Below are positions 51,583 through 60,981 of a DNA stretch of 64,000 nucleotides, in pieces. The stretch covers positions 24,922 to 88,921 of the forward strand of contig NZ_JBJGXI010000018.1 in assembly GCF_045635475.1 (NCBI RefSeq), written 5' to 3'. Made by a program: the position numbers and the translations under genes. Position 1 is the first letter of the stretch. Every line of letters starts with the position of its first letter. This DNA is from JBJGXI01 sp045635475 (GTDB taxonomy: Bacteria; Bacillota; Bacilli; Bacillales; Amphibacillaceae). The notes under the pieces were generated by a model. The model searched no databases. It was not told the DNA's origin and saw only the letters and a program-made list of their open reading frames with translations.

Positions 51583-54027
51583 TCATCCTTTTGCCTCAGC
51601 TTTGGAAAGACCTTTCGCTTGTTTCAACATCTTTTTTCTTTCCTTTAGCACATGTCCTAATCCTTTAAAGAAATGTCCATTAACGATCATTAAGATTCCG
51701 TCTAACATCGGCATATTAATAATCCCACCAGTCATTCTTGCCATCCCACGGAATGGCATATGGTATACTGACATCATAATTAGATTAGCAGTTTCTCTTT
51801 TGCCAATCTTGCGTAAAAACCAATGGGCAAATGTAATGAGCTTAAAAGCAAATCTCGCAAATCCACCTTTTGCATATGCACACTGGGCAATTGTATCGTT
51901 GTAGCCGAGTGGTTTGGAGCGGTCCCACGTTGACTTAGGAACTTTATGTCCTAATAATGATTCAAACTCTTCTACGCTAACATTGCTTGCTTTGCCAGTA
52001 TAATAGGATGGTAGTTTTGCTTGATCATACGGAGCAGGTGCACCCGTCCCTTCGACAGCTAGCGTAGTTTCAAGACGAATATCAGCGCTTGAGGCACCGA
52101 TTAGGATGTTGTAATCCGCAGCTTCCACTTCCCACTTGTTCGTATTCACATTAAAATAACGGAATGTTTTATCGTCAAAAGCAATGGTTACCGTTTTCGT
52201 CTCCCCTGGATGTATAAATACTTTCGCAAATCCTTTTAATTCCTTCTTTGGTCTAAAAATATCACTAGATGCACTGCCAACATATAGCTGTGCTACTTCC
52301 ATACCAGCAACATCACCTGTATTCGTAACATCGAATGTCACTTTGTCCAGATCAACTTGAATATTAGAATACGCAAACGTCGTATAGCTCAGTCCATATC
52401 CAAATGGGAACAATACATTCACAGCGGCTGTATCAAAGTATCGATAACCAATATACATCCCTTCACGGTATTCCACGCTCACTTCTTTACCTGGGAAGTT
52501 GTGAGATGAAGGCGTATCCTCATAACGAAGTGGATACGTTTCCGCCAATTTTCCGGATGGATTTACATCTCCGGATAATACACGAAGCATTGCTCGTGAA
52601 CCCGCTTGACCAGCAAGATACCCATGAACAAGTCCTTTTACTTTATCAATCCAAGGCATTTCGACTGCAGCACCACAAGATAAAACAACGACGATATTGT
52701 CGTTTACTTCGGATAATGCGTTTAACAAATCAATTTGGTTTTGTGGTATGTGCATACTTGCTCTGTCCAGTCCTTCCGCTTCTGTTGCTTCATCGAGACC
52801 CATGTATAGGAGAACAACATCTGCTTGTTTAGCAAGTGTACATGCATCATTTATTTTTTGGTTATTTTTCTTACCGTATCGTTCAAAGCCAGGTTCATAG
52901 CCAATACACGTAAGCCCTGACTCTTCCAAGCATTCTAATGTGTTATCTAATCTCGTTGGATTCACTATTGATGAACCCGCACCTTGATAACGTGCTTCTT
53001 TAGCAAACTGACCAATCACTGCTAGGTTATTATTTTTTTGTAACGGTAAAATATTTGCTTCATTTTTAAGCAGTACAATCGACTCTTCCGCGACCTTTTG
53101 TGCAACTCTATGATGTTTATTCACATCAAAATCTTTATCTCTCAGAGGATTGTTGAACACTTGCTCCGTCGTAAAAACAAGATCTAGTAAACGGTCTACT
53201 GCCTCATCTAGTACTTTTTCTTGTATTTTCCCACTGCTTACTGCATTTACGATTTCCAGATTCGTTTCGCCAGCAGTTGTAGGCATTTCTAGTTCGTTTC
53301 CAGCTACTAAACCAGCGACGCGATCATTACTGCCGCCCCAGTCCGTTACAACTACACCTTCATAGCCCCACTCATCTCGAAGGATTACCCTCATTAAGTG
53401 CTGATTTTCATTGGTATACGCACCATTGAGCATATTATAAGAAGACATAACCGTTTTTGTCTTTCCTTCTTTGACAGCAATTTCAAAAGCAGTCAGATAG
53501 ATTTCGCGTAGCGTTCTTTCATCAACAATCGTATCAATCGACATCCGGCGTGCTTCTTGGTTATTAACAGCAAAGTGCTTCACACACGCTGAAATGCCAT
53601 GTGACTGAATCCCGCGAATATACGCAGCAGCCAATTTACCAGCAAGATAAGGATCTTCACTGAAATATTCAAAGTTCCGTCCACATAAAGGGTTTCTTTT
53701 CATGTTAATGCCAGGCCCGAGCAGCACGTTAACCTTTTGTGCAACAGCCTCTTTCCCTAAATAGTCCCCTATTAATTCACCAAGCTCTTGATTCCAACTA
53801 TTAGCAACAGTTGCTGCGGTTGGAAAACAGGTTGCCGGAATACTTTCATTTAATCCCAAGTGGTCCGCTGCTTCTGCTTGTTTTCTAATTCCATGCGGTC
53901 CATCGGAAAGAAACATACTAGGAATCCCAAGACGTTCTAGATCCATCGTCTGCCAAAAGTCTTTCCCAGACATGAACGATGCTTTCTCTTCTAAAGTCAT
54001 CTGTTGAATTAGTTCTTTATATTTCAT
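51583..54027 (-). CDS. GH3 beta-glucosidase, canonical order, with C-terminal extension (814 aa)
   Basis: Cytosolic-looking GH3: barrel first (SDGPHGIRKQ at 41-50, KHFAVNNQEARR at 150-161, nucleophile D229 in GVVVTDWGG), then the sandwich (ESIVLLKNEANILPL), then Fn3-like (VTNTGDVAGMEVAQLYVG). After about residue 690 there is an extra tail (AHWFLRKIGKRETANLIMMSV, HMPFRGMARMTGGIINM, then a basic end) seen in some Firmicute beta-glucosidases. No signal peptide. Removes terminal beta-glucosyl units. Between two membrane-anchored paralogues. Confidence 0.9.
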   Translation of the reverse strand: MKYKELIQQMTLEEKASFMSGKDFWQTMDLERLGIPSMFLSDGPHGIRKQAEAADHLGLNESIPATCFPTAATVANSWNQELGELIGDYLGKEAVAQKVNVLLGPGINMKRNPLCGRNFEYFSEDPYLAGKLAAAYIRGIQSHGISACVKHFAVNNQEARRMSIDTIVDERTLREIYLTAFEIAVKEGKTKTVMSSYNMLNGAYTNENQHLMRVILRDEWGYEGVVVTDWGGSNDRVAGLVAGNELEMPTTAGETNLEIVNAVSSGKIQEKVLDEAVDRLLDLVFTTEQVFNNPLRDKDFDVNKHHRVAQKVAEESIVLLKNEANILPLQKNNNLAVIGQFAKEARYQGAGSSIVNPTRLDNTLECLEESGLTCIGYEPGFERYGKKNNQKINDACTLAKQADVVLLYMGLDEATEAEGLDRASMHIPQNQIDLLNALSEVNDNIVVVLSCGAAVEMPWIDKVKGLVHGYLAGQAGSRAMLRVLSGDVNPSGKLAETYPLRYEDTPSSHNFPGKEVSVEYREGMYIGYRYFDTAAVNVLFPFGYGLSYTTFAYSNIQVDLDKVTFDVTNTGDVAGMEVAQLYVGSASSDIFRPKKELKGFAKVFIHPGETKTVTIAFDDKTFRYFNVNTNKWEVEAADYNILIGASSADIRLETTLAVEGTGAPAPYDQAKLPSYYTGKASNVSVEEFESLLGHKVPKSTWDRSKPLGYNDTIAQCAYAKGGFARFAFKLITFAHWFLRKIGKRETANLIMMSVYHMPFRGMARMTGGIINMPMLDGILMIVNGHFFKGLGHVLKERKKMLKQAKGLSKAEAKG

Positions 54028-54051
54028 CGTCTCTTCCTCTTTTTATATAGT

Positions 54052-54080
54052 TGGGCGGTATCTTCGTGAAATACCGCCCA
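54052..54080 (-). terminator. Strong intercistronic hairpin
   Basis: TGGGCGGTAT / ATACCGCCCA stem with a nine-base loop between the 54118 and 54027 genes. It lacks an immediate T run, so partial termination or mRNA end stabilisation is likelier than full stop. Confidence 0.6.
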
Positions 54081-54117
54081 GTTTCAAATTCTATTCTTAT
54101 GCTTAAATACAATCGTG

Positions 54118-57100
54118 TTAATTCAATTCGACAACTGCCTTCTTGTCTTTTTTCCAAAATCTTCGGTATGTGAGATACATCATCAGAGCAATTAACACAG
54201 TGCCAATCACGTTAATTGCGATTTGAACGGTTTTGGCCACTTGCATGCCTTCTTCAAAATGACTTCCCGGCATTGCACCATTCATTGCATTAGAATTAGC
54301 AATCGGATACAACATGTTGTGCATCGCTTGGCGACCGTAGTAATATTCCGCTTCACTACTTTCATCAAACGTATAGCGTGCACTATCCGGCGCATACGTT
54401 AGTTTTCCGTCTGCTCCAGATTCAATCATTTGATAACCATCCATAAATACGCCTGTATTGGCATTATCGGTAATCACAAAGCCATTAAAGCCCCATTCAC
54501 TTCTGAGTACACCTGTCATTAATGGATAGTGTCCTCCCGTCCATGTATAACCAAGACGATTAAAAGCGGACATTACCCCTAACCCTGATGGAATTTCGCG
54601 AGATGTATTTTCGTACGCTCCATTTTCACCTTCTGTAAGGTAATTCAACTCGACAGTTCCTGATTTTAAGCTCATTTCAAACGGCTTCAAATATATTTCA
54701 CGAATCGCTTGTTCATTTGACCATGTTGCAAGTCCAAATTGTCCGTCACGGTCTCCACGGTGATTTTCTTGATCGTTTAAAGCAAAGTGCTTAATGTACG
54801 TGTACAATCCTTTACTAGATGCCCCGTAGGTTGCTGCAGCCCCAACATGTCCGGATAAGAATGCATCCTCTGAGTAATACTCACCGTTTCTACCACTAAA
54901 AGGTGTGCGGTGAATATTCATGGACGGTGCATACCAACCATTAGCTCCACCTAATAACGCTTCATTTCCAATCATCTCACCAAATTCTTGTGCAAGATCT
55001 ACATTCCATGTTTGCGCAAGAACCATACTATTTTGGAACATCATGCCTGTTCCGCCATAAAATAAACCTGCTGCCGTATCCGCATCAATCACAAACGGTT
55101 TATCTATCGAATCAAGTGGTGCTGTTCCGTAACCAGATTGTGTGATCATCATCTGATAATCTTCTGGCGTTAATTGATCTAATAATTCATCCCATTTCGG
55201 ATCATCATAGTCCAAGCCGCGCATCTCAATTAGCGTTAAGTCGTTATCTGCACCAAATACAATGTTTGCATCAATTGTACTAGGATCCACCGGACTTAGA
55301 GAATCGGTTGAATCTAACTGCGCTAACCCTTCATCGCTAATTGTTTTATAGTAAAGGTATGCTGCTGGATCTCCATTTTCATCTGTACCATTTATTTCAT
55401 TACCCCACGTACTAATTACATCACTAACCTCACCGTCATGTGTTGGGAAAGTACCTTCCCAATCATTTCTAGTCAGATACGTAATATCGCCTTCTGCGGC
55501 ATCAAATTGATTGGTAATTTCAACTCCAGTTGCCGTGTCTTGGGCATAAGTTGTCGTATCAACATCAGCAATATCTGGTTCATATGTTGCAACCAATTCT
55601 TGATTTCCATCTGTCGTCATACCATCAGCAGCTGTAGTTCCTTTTGCGGCAAGCACATTATTAACCGCATGATGCGAATCAGTCGCTGCTGTAATGTAAT
55701 ACGTTCCAGCATCTAAAATATATGTTTGTGCATTAACATAGTCATATGATTTTAACTGCTCTTGGTCAAAAGTAACGGTGACGGTTTCTGTTTCACCAGG
55801 TTGTAGTTCATTTGATTTACCATAACCAACCAATGTAACAGCAGGTTTTTCTACGTTGTATTGCTTGTCATACTCGGTATATGGACTTTGTGCATAAATT
55901 TGCACAACATCTTTACCTGCAACGTCACCCGTATTGGTAACATCGACTGTAACCGTAGCTGTAGTTCCGTCCCATGAAGTAGCGTAATTGTCCCATTCAA
56001 AGCTCGTATAAGAAAGACCATAACCAAATGGATATACGACTTCTGATGCATAATCATACTCCCCAGCATTTCCTTGTTGTAAAACAACATCCTCATATCT
56101 AGTTTCATAGTATTTATAACCTACATAAATACCTTCTTTATAGCTTACATAGTTATATTTCGTCTGTTCGCCATCTTCTGTATAATATTGATAACTTCCG
56201 AAGTTTTTTGCTGCTGGTGATGCTAGGGCATCTGCTGCAAAAGTGTCTACCGTACGTCCGGATGGATTAATATCCCCAGCATAAATGTCTGCCAGTGCAT
56301 TAATTCCGTATACTCCAAGCGCTGGCGCATACACGACGCTAGTGATATTAGGAAACTGTTCGATCCAATCCAATTCCAATGCTGCATTTGAATTAACCAA
56401 CAATGCTACATCATCATAATTATCATTTAAATATTGTAAAATCTCTAACTCTACTGAATCTGGTTCAAGATAATTTTTTGTCTGATCTTCTGACCTGTCC
56501 GTGTGGTTATACATCGAACGCGGCATATCACGTCCTTCTCCAGCCACGCGTTTTAACACAAATACAGGTACCGTTCCTTCAGCACTATCTAACAATCCTT
56601 CTTCACTTTCCATGTCAGCCAATGGAGCTTCATTGATTGAAAAATCTTCTTCATCACCAAAGCTGATCGAGCCTGGTCCTAATCCATAATCCTTACCATT
56701 TCCTGATGCATAAAAATCCCACATCGTTTCATTTACACCAAATCCTCTAGATTCAAAGCCAGCTTTCAGACTAGTAACACCTGTCGCGGTACCAGGTATA
56801 CCAAATCCACCGGTAGCGAAATTGTCACTGTTAGCACTAAAGAAGCTGAATGTAGTTTCTTCTGGATATGGCATTGCATTGTTTTCATTTTTTAATAGCA
56901 CAATGCCTTCTCCTGCTATTTTCATATTAAGCTCTTCCTCAGCCTCCGCTATTTCATCCTCTGTGTAATCGGATTCATTGTAGTTTAAATTTAGTCCTTC
57001 CGTATTCACATCCGAATTATCTATCGATTTGTTGTAACCGATGATATTGTTAACCATTCGGTTATTTTCAGGTAGTAGCGTATTGGCTAACACCATTAAA

Positions 57101-57228
57101 ACGATTAATACAACGGTAAGCATACCTGATAGCACTGTACGTATGATCTTACCAACTTTTCCACTTCGCTTTTTCTTTTGCTTATTTTTTTTCATGAGCG
57201 AATAATACCTCCTAATAATAGATTGCAA
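54118..57228 (-). CDS. Domain-permuted, membrane-anchored GH3 glycosidase (1036 aa)
   Basis: Lys-rich start, membrane segment about 27-48 (TVLSGMLTVVLIVLMVLANTLL), then GH3 C-terminal domain (EGIVLLKNENNAMPYP), Fn3-like region (VDVTNTGDVAGKDVVQIYA), and last the barrel with GWYAPSMNIHRTPFSGRNGE, KHFALNDQENHR and nucleophile D921 in GFVITDN. The second membrane segment is at about 1001-1020. Same reversed plan as the 950-residue paralogue but with an enlarged middle. ATG near the histidine kinase terminator; a CRE-like site lies upstream. First gene of the locus. GTG/TTG alternatives were not needed. Confidence 0.88.
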   Translation of the reverse strand: MQSIIRRYYSLMKKNKQKKKRSGKVGKIIRTVLSGMLTVVLIVLMVLANTLLPENNRMVNNIIGYNKSIDNSDVNTEGLNLNYNESDYTEDEIAEAEEELNMKIAGEGIVLLKNENNAMPYPEETTFSFFSANSDNFATGGFGIPGTATGVTSLKAGFESRGFGVNETMWDFYASGNGKDYGLGPGSISFGDEEDFSINEAPLADMESEEGLLDSAEGTVPVFVLKRVAGEGRDMPRSMYNHTDRSEDQTKNYLEPDSVELEILQYLNDNYDDVALLVNSNAALELDWIEQFPNITSVVYAPALGVYGINALADIYAGDINPSGRTVDTFAADALASPAAKNFGSYQYYTEDGEQTKYNYVSYKEGIYVGYKYYETRYEDVVLQQGNAGEYDYASEVVYPFGYGLSYTSFEWDNYATSWDGTTATVTVDVTNTGDVAGKDVVQIYAQSPYTEYDKQYNVEKPAVTLVGYGKSNELQPGETETVTVTFDQEQLKSYDYVNAQTYILDAGTYYITAATDSHHAVNNVLAAKGTTAADGMTTDGNQELVATYEPDIADVDTTTYAQDTATGVEITNQFDAAEGDITYLTRNDWEGTFPTHDGEVSDVISTWGNEINGTDENGDPAAYLYYKTISDEGLAQLDSTDSLSPVDPSTIDANIVFGADNDLTLIEMRGLDYDDPKWDELLDQLTPEDYQMMITQSGYGTAPLDSIDKPFVIDADTAAGLFYGGTGMMFQNSMVLAQTWNVDLAQEFGEMIGNEALLGGANGWYAPSMNIHRTPFSGRNGEYYSEDAFLSGHVGAAATYGASSKGLYTYIKHFALNDQENHRGDRDGQFGLATWSNEQAIREIYLKPFEMSLKSGTVELNYLTEGENGAYENTSREIPSGLGVMSAFNRLGYTWTGGHYPLMTGVLRSEWGFNGFVITDNANTGVFMDGYQMIESGADGKLTYAPDSARYTFDESSEAEYYYGRQAMHNMLYPIANSNAMNGAMPGSHFEEGMQVAKTVQIAINVIGTVLIALMMYLTYRRFWKKDKKAVVELN

Positions 57229-57266
57229 CTATAACAAATAATATTGCATGTTAAGCAACCGCTTCG

Positions 57267-57280
57267 TGCAATCGCTTACA
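57267..57280 (-). promoter_or_regulatory. CRE-like site (CcpA)
   Basis: TGTAAGCGATTGCA on the minus strand matches the catabolite-responsive element consensus TGNAANCGNWNNCA, about 40 bases upstream of the 1036-residue GH3 gene. Suggests glucose repression of the locus. Confidence 0.6.
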
Positions 57281-57287
57281 GATATAA

Positions 57288-57328
57288 TAAAAAAATAGGA
57301 CGCCCTATTCAATAAGACTGTCCTATTC
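57288..57328 (-). terminator. Terminator of the two-component operon
   Basis: AATAGGAC / GTCCTATT stem followed by a seven-T run on the minus strand, 32 bases past the kinase stop. Confidence 0.75.
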
Positions 57329-57359
57329 TTACATTTTATTAGCATATTCTTAGCATCTA

Positions 57360-58685
57360 TTAGGGGATTGGCATTAAAATGTTTAAACGGAACACTTCAT
57401 CTGCTTTTGTTGTTAATGTGCCTCCATATTTATCTACTACATGACGGATCGACTTTAGCCCATATCCATGATATTTTGTATTTTCTTTTGTTGTAAGCGG
57501 TAATCCATCATTAAACACTAGTCTACCCGCATACGTATTTTCTATATTTATCGAAATCATGCCTTTGCTTTCTTTAACGATAAAGCTAATAATCCGGTTT
57601 TCATCCTTTTCCAGAAGTGATACGGCTTCTAGCGCGTTTTCCATTGCATTGCCAAACAACGAATAAATATCACTCACTGATAAAAAATTAAGCTTCTCTC
57701 CGTCTGCAATGCAAGAAAACTTAATACCGTGATTGGCACAGTACAGACTTTTCTCCGCAATAATCGTATCTAAGGTTTCATTTCCAGTCTTGACTGACGT
57801 ATCATACATCGTAATCGCATCTTTAATTTCATTTAACTCGTCTTTCGTCAGAATCGTTCCTTTTGATTCATGCTTTTCAATGAGCCGCTTTAGATCATGC
57901 GATTTGATATTAATCAACTCAATATATTCTTTTCTTTGTTCGTACTGTTTATGTTCCTGATAACGAAGCTGTTGAATTAACTCGACTTCACGTTCGAGTT
58001 TGCCTTTTTCCAAAATACCAGCTCTAACCATGAGCACGAGCACACATCCGAGGATCGAGAATACGCACGTAATGATTGTAAGTACAACGCTATGCACACC
58101 ATTAAAGTAATAGTCACGTACGTTGCTAATAATAATCATCATAAATAGCATGATAAACAACAAGACAAGAACATTGCGTCCCATTGATTCAATCGATACG
58201 AGTAGATTTGCTTTCCGCGCGAAAACAATATAAACAATCGTATAAACAACGACTAAAACTACACCTTCCAAAAGAAACAATAGTACAGCATCAGAAAAAT
58301 TGGGAGTTAAAACATAACTATCGAGATTGGTCATTAATCGAATCACATTAAAAACTTCTGAAGCAAGATGGTGAACTGTATATCCAGTAATCCCACATAA
58401 CATGATGGCCCAAACGGATTCTTTGTAACATATAAAAATAAATAAAACCGTAATTAAAAATGACAAAAGAAAAAAGAACATACTTCCAAAAATCGAATAG
58501 TCGTTCCAATCAGCATCGGCCAAAAATGTGGAAAATAGATAGAAAGACACAGCTATACCCATAAGTGACAAGGAAAAACGAGCAAAAAAATGATTACGAG
58601 GTACAAATTCCCTTGAAAACATTATTCCACCTATAAAGATTCGGAGTACTAAAGAAACCCATACAATAACTAACACAATGTTCAT
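57360..58685 (-). CDS. GHKL sensor histidine kinase (AgrC-like)
   Basis: 441 residues. Six or seven N-terminal membrane segments (1-215), a coiled linker, phospho-acceptor region INIKSHDLKRLIEKHE, N box NAMENALEAVSLLE and G box GYGLKSIRHVVDKYGG of the HATPase_c_5 type. Pairs with the LytTR regulator three bases upstream. No autoinducer peptide genes (AgrB/D) nearby, so the signal may be a cell-wall or sugar compound. Confidence 0.9.
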   Translation of the reverse strand: MNIVLVIVWVSLVLRIFIGGIMFSREFVPRNHFFARFSLSLMGIAVSFYLFSTFLADADWNDYSIFGSMFFFLLSFLITVLFIFICYKESVWAIMLCGITGYTVHHLASEVFNVIRLMTNLDSYVLTPNFSDAVLLFLLEGVVLVVVYTIVYIVFARKANLLVSIESMGRNVLVLLFIMLFMMIIISNVRDYYFNGVHSVVLTIITCVFSILGCVLVLMVRAGILEKGKLEREVELIQQLRYQEHKQYEQRKEYIELINIKSHDLKRLIEKHESKGTILTKDELNEIKDAITMYDTSVKTGNETLDTIIAEKSLYCANHGIKFSCIADGEKLNFLSVSDIYSLFGNAMENALEAVSLLEKDENRIISFIVKESKGMISINIENTYAGRLVFNDGLPLTTKENTKYHGYGLKSIRHVVDKYGGTLTTKADEVFRLNILMPIP

Positions 58686-58688
58686 AGG

Positions 58689-59399
58689 TTATTTACCACC
58701 CTTCGCCAGCCAATCGTTCAAATCTCTCATAAATTCTTTACGCTTTGGGTGGCTAATCTGTAATACGTCATCCCCCACTTTAACCGTATACTTGTGCACC
58801 CATTCCACATAACGAGGATTAACCAAATAACACCGGTTACAGCGAAGAAAATTCCACTTGCTCAAGTCTGATTCTATTTTAGAAAGCGAACCACGCGCTT
58901 CAATCTTCTTATCGATTAAATGATACGTCACATTGTGTCCGCTTACTTCTACATAAAGTAGTTTGTTTGAAGATATACGTGTAAGCCCTCCAGCATAAGA
59001 AACAACAATCTCTTGTTCTTCATTCACTTTTAACGCATTCAATGCACGCTTCATCTTAAATACGAAATTAGAGTAAGATACAGGCTTGACGATAAAATCC
59101 AATGCATCAACCTCATATCCTTTTACTGCGAATTGTGCCATATTAGTTACAAAAATAATGATCACTTCACTATCTATTTCTCGCAACTTTCTTGCCATAT
59201 CCATCCCATTCATATAAGGCATTTCTATATCAAGTAAAATGATATCAAAACCAGATTGGTATTGATCTAAAAATGAAGGCGCATTTCTGTACTCCGTAAT
59301 AACAAAGTTCTCCCGATTTTCTTCAGAAAAACGATTAAGATAGCCCGACAACAAATCAGATGCACGCGGCTCGTCCTCAACAATTGCAATTCTTGTCAT
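58689..59399 (-). CDS. LytTR family response regulator
   Basis: 236 residues from ATG 59399, after AAAGGAGCGGTAGTA. Receiver domain MTRIAIVEDEPRASDLL with phospho-acceptor Asp in DIILLDIEMPYMNGMD; KPVSYSNFVFKMKRAL follows; LytTR DNA-binding domain at the C terminus (VEVSGHNVTYHLIDKK, FLRCNRCYLVNPRYVEWV). Likely activates the GH3 locus or neighbours. LytTR sites were not located. Confidence 0.92.
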   Translation of the reverse strand: MTRIAIVEDEPRASDLLSGYLNRFSEENRENFVITEYRNAPSFLDQYQSGFDIILLDIEMPYMNGMDMARKLREIDSEVIIIFVTNMAQFAVKGYEVDALDFIVKPVSYSNFVFKMKRALNALKVNEEQEIVVSYAGGLTRISSNKLLYVEVSGHNVTYHLIDKKIEARGSLSKIESDLSKWNFLRCNRCYLVNPRYVEWVHKYTVKVGDDVLQISHPKRKEFMRDLNDWLAKGGK

Positions 59400-59477
59400 T
59401 ACTACCGCTCCTTTTGCAAAATAAAAAACTAACATAGACCCATTATGATAAACATATCGCCACAATTCAACATTTAA

Positions 59478-59507
59478 GTGGGTCGAGGGGTCGGTTCTTC
59501 CGGTCCG
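59478..59507 (+). repeat. REP-like fragment, copy 17 (degenerate)
   Basis: GGGTCGAGGGGTCGGTTCTTCCGGTCC resembles a single arm of the element with many changes. Low-confidence member. Confidence 0.5.
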
Positions 59508-59677
59508 TGTTTCCAAAAATTCATCAGATCAAATACACAATGGAAAAATTACAAGTTAATCACATGTAGCATATCTATTAACTTATAGATTGCTATGCCA
59601 AGCCATCTATTTCAGTTGTCTTTTACATTTAAAGTATACACCTCTGCACTAGCAAATTTTTTTCTACTCTAATCCCC

Positions 59678-59736
59678 TTGACCAAATGCTCTAATTAGAG
59701 TAATATCTTTCATGCACATATACTCTAATTAGAGTA
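59678..59736 (+). promoter_or_regulatory. Promoter with two TACTCTAATTAGAGTA-type operators
   Basis: TTGACC (59678-59683), 17 bases, TAATAT (59701-59706). The spacer holds the palindrome CTCTAATTAGAG (59689-59700), and TACTCTAATTAGAGTA repeats at 59721-59736; a half site TACTCTAAT is at 59665. A repressor would block this promoter directly. Drives the 59771 gene. Confidence 0.75.
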
Positions 59737-59770
59737 ATATAAATAAAAGTAAATAACAGGGGATGAGGGA

Positions 59771-60934
59771 ATGGATTTCAAACAGTTTTTAAAAAACAGA
59801 GGGGTCATTGCAGCCATGTTCATGGCCATTTTTTATCAAGTTATTTTTATGGTCATTTATATTCCAGGCTACAGTGCGATTCCAAAGAACATTGATCAGA
59901 TGAATGTAGCATTGGTCAATGAAGACAGCAATTACGGGGAGACGATTGCTGGGCAATTATCGGAAGAACTTCCATTTCATGTGGAAACAGGTTACTCATT
60001 AGAGGAAAGCAGAGACATGTTAAATGATCGGGATCTTCAATTGGTCATCCATATACCAAGTGATTTTACGGCGAATTTAACAAGCGGTGAAACACAGCCT
60101 GGTATTGATTTTTATACAAACGAATCGAATCCAACGATTATCACAAGCACGACACAATCTGTTATTGATCAAGTACAGGCACAATTAGGTGAGCAATTTT
60201 CGATAAGTAAAGCTGAGGGGATCTTAGCTAATTTCAACGTCCCTGAAGATCAAGCAAGTGAACTAGCTGCTTCTATTCAAAACAGCTTGGATGTAAATAC
60301 AGTTACGATTAATGAAGTACCGGATGGCATGCACAATCAAATGGCACCAATGTTCCTTACATTGGTTTCTTATGTTGGCGCGATGATTGCATCACTCATG
60401 TTAACTGGCACATTTAGAGATATGAAAGCTAAGATTGGTAAATGGAAAAGCTATTTATACATGAATATTGTTACGGTTATGATTGCCGTTATCGCCCCAC
60501 TAATTGGGATTTCTATTTTATTTGCTATTCACGGATATGGTAGCACAACGTTTATGCATTTATGGATGCATCATGCGTTGGAACTATTTGTTGCTCTGCA
60601 ATTCACTTCTGTATTCTGTTTGTTAGCGGGACAATTGGGGATGATTCTCAACCTTCCAATCATGTTAGCACAAGTAATTGCTAACGGCTCGGTCGTGACG
60701 CGCGACATGATGTACGGTGTTTATCGTGCAATTAGTTACGTTTCACCAATGTACTACAGTGTACAATCCGATTACAGCATTATGTTTGGTGGAGGTAAGT
60801 TAGCAAGTTATGAATGGCATCTAGCATTAATTGGCGTCGCAGCAATTGTAATTAATGTGTTGATTGTCGCGGTGGTACACCGCAAAAATCAGGACACGAA
60901 TAAGGAGAATGTACCTTCTCCTGCTTTTATTTGA
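59771..60934 (+). CDS. YhgE/Pip-like (DUF3533) membrane protein
   Basis: 387 residues. N-terminal membrane segment (GVIAAMFMAIFYQVIFMVIYIPGY), large outside domain (45-185, with INVALVNEDSNYG-like start), then five helices from about 190. Resembles YhgE/Pip and ABC-2-type permeases without an ATPase partner; linked to export or phage infection proteins in the family. GGGGATGAGGGA upstream. Its 3' end overlaps a terminator hairpin. Confidence 0.8.
   Translation: MDFKQFLKNRGVIAAMFMAIFYQVIFMVIYIPGYSAIPKNIDQMNVALVNEDSNYGETIAGQLSEELPFHVETGYSLEESRDMLNDRDLQLVIHIPSDFTANLTSGETQPGIDFYTNESNPTIITSTTQSVIDQVQAQLGEQFSISKAEGILANFNVPEDQASELAASIQNSLDVNTVTINEVPDGMHNQMAPMFLTLVSYVGAMIASLMLTGTFRDMKAKIGKWKSYLYMNIVTVMIAVIAPLIGISILFAIHGYGSTTFMHLWMHHALELFVALQFTSVFCLLAGQLGMILNLPIMLAQVIANGSVVTRDMMYGVYRAISYVSPMYYSVQSDYSIMFGGGKLASYEWHLALIGVAAIVINVLIVAVVHRKNQDTNKENVPSPAFI
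60903..60930 (+). terminator. Terminator overlapping the end of the 59771 gene
   Basis: AGGAGAA / TTCTCCT stem then GCTTTTATTT. Confidence 0.6.
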
Positions 60935-60943
60935 TATGATGAT

Positions 60944-60965
60944 GCTAATCAATATTAATATTAGC
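60944..60965. promoter_or_regulatory. Candidate PadR operator
   Basis: GCTAAT, ten bases, ATTAGC, with AATATTAATATT between: a dyad 17 bases before the PadR ATG. Confidence 0.5.
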
Positions 60966-60981
60966 GAAGGAGGCATTCTTC

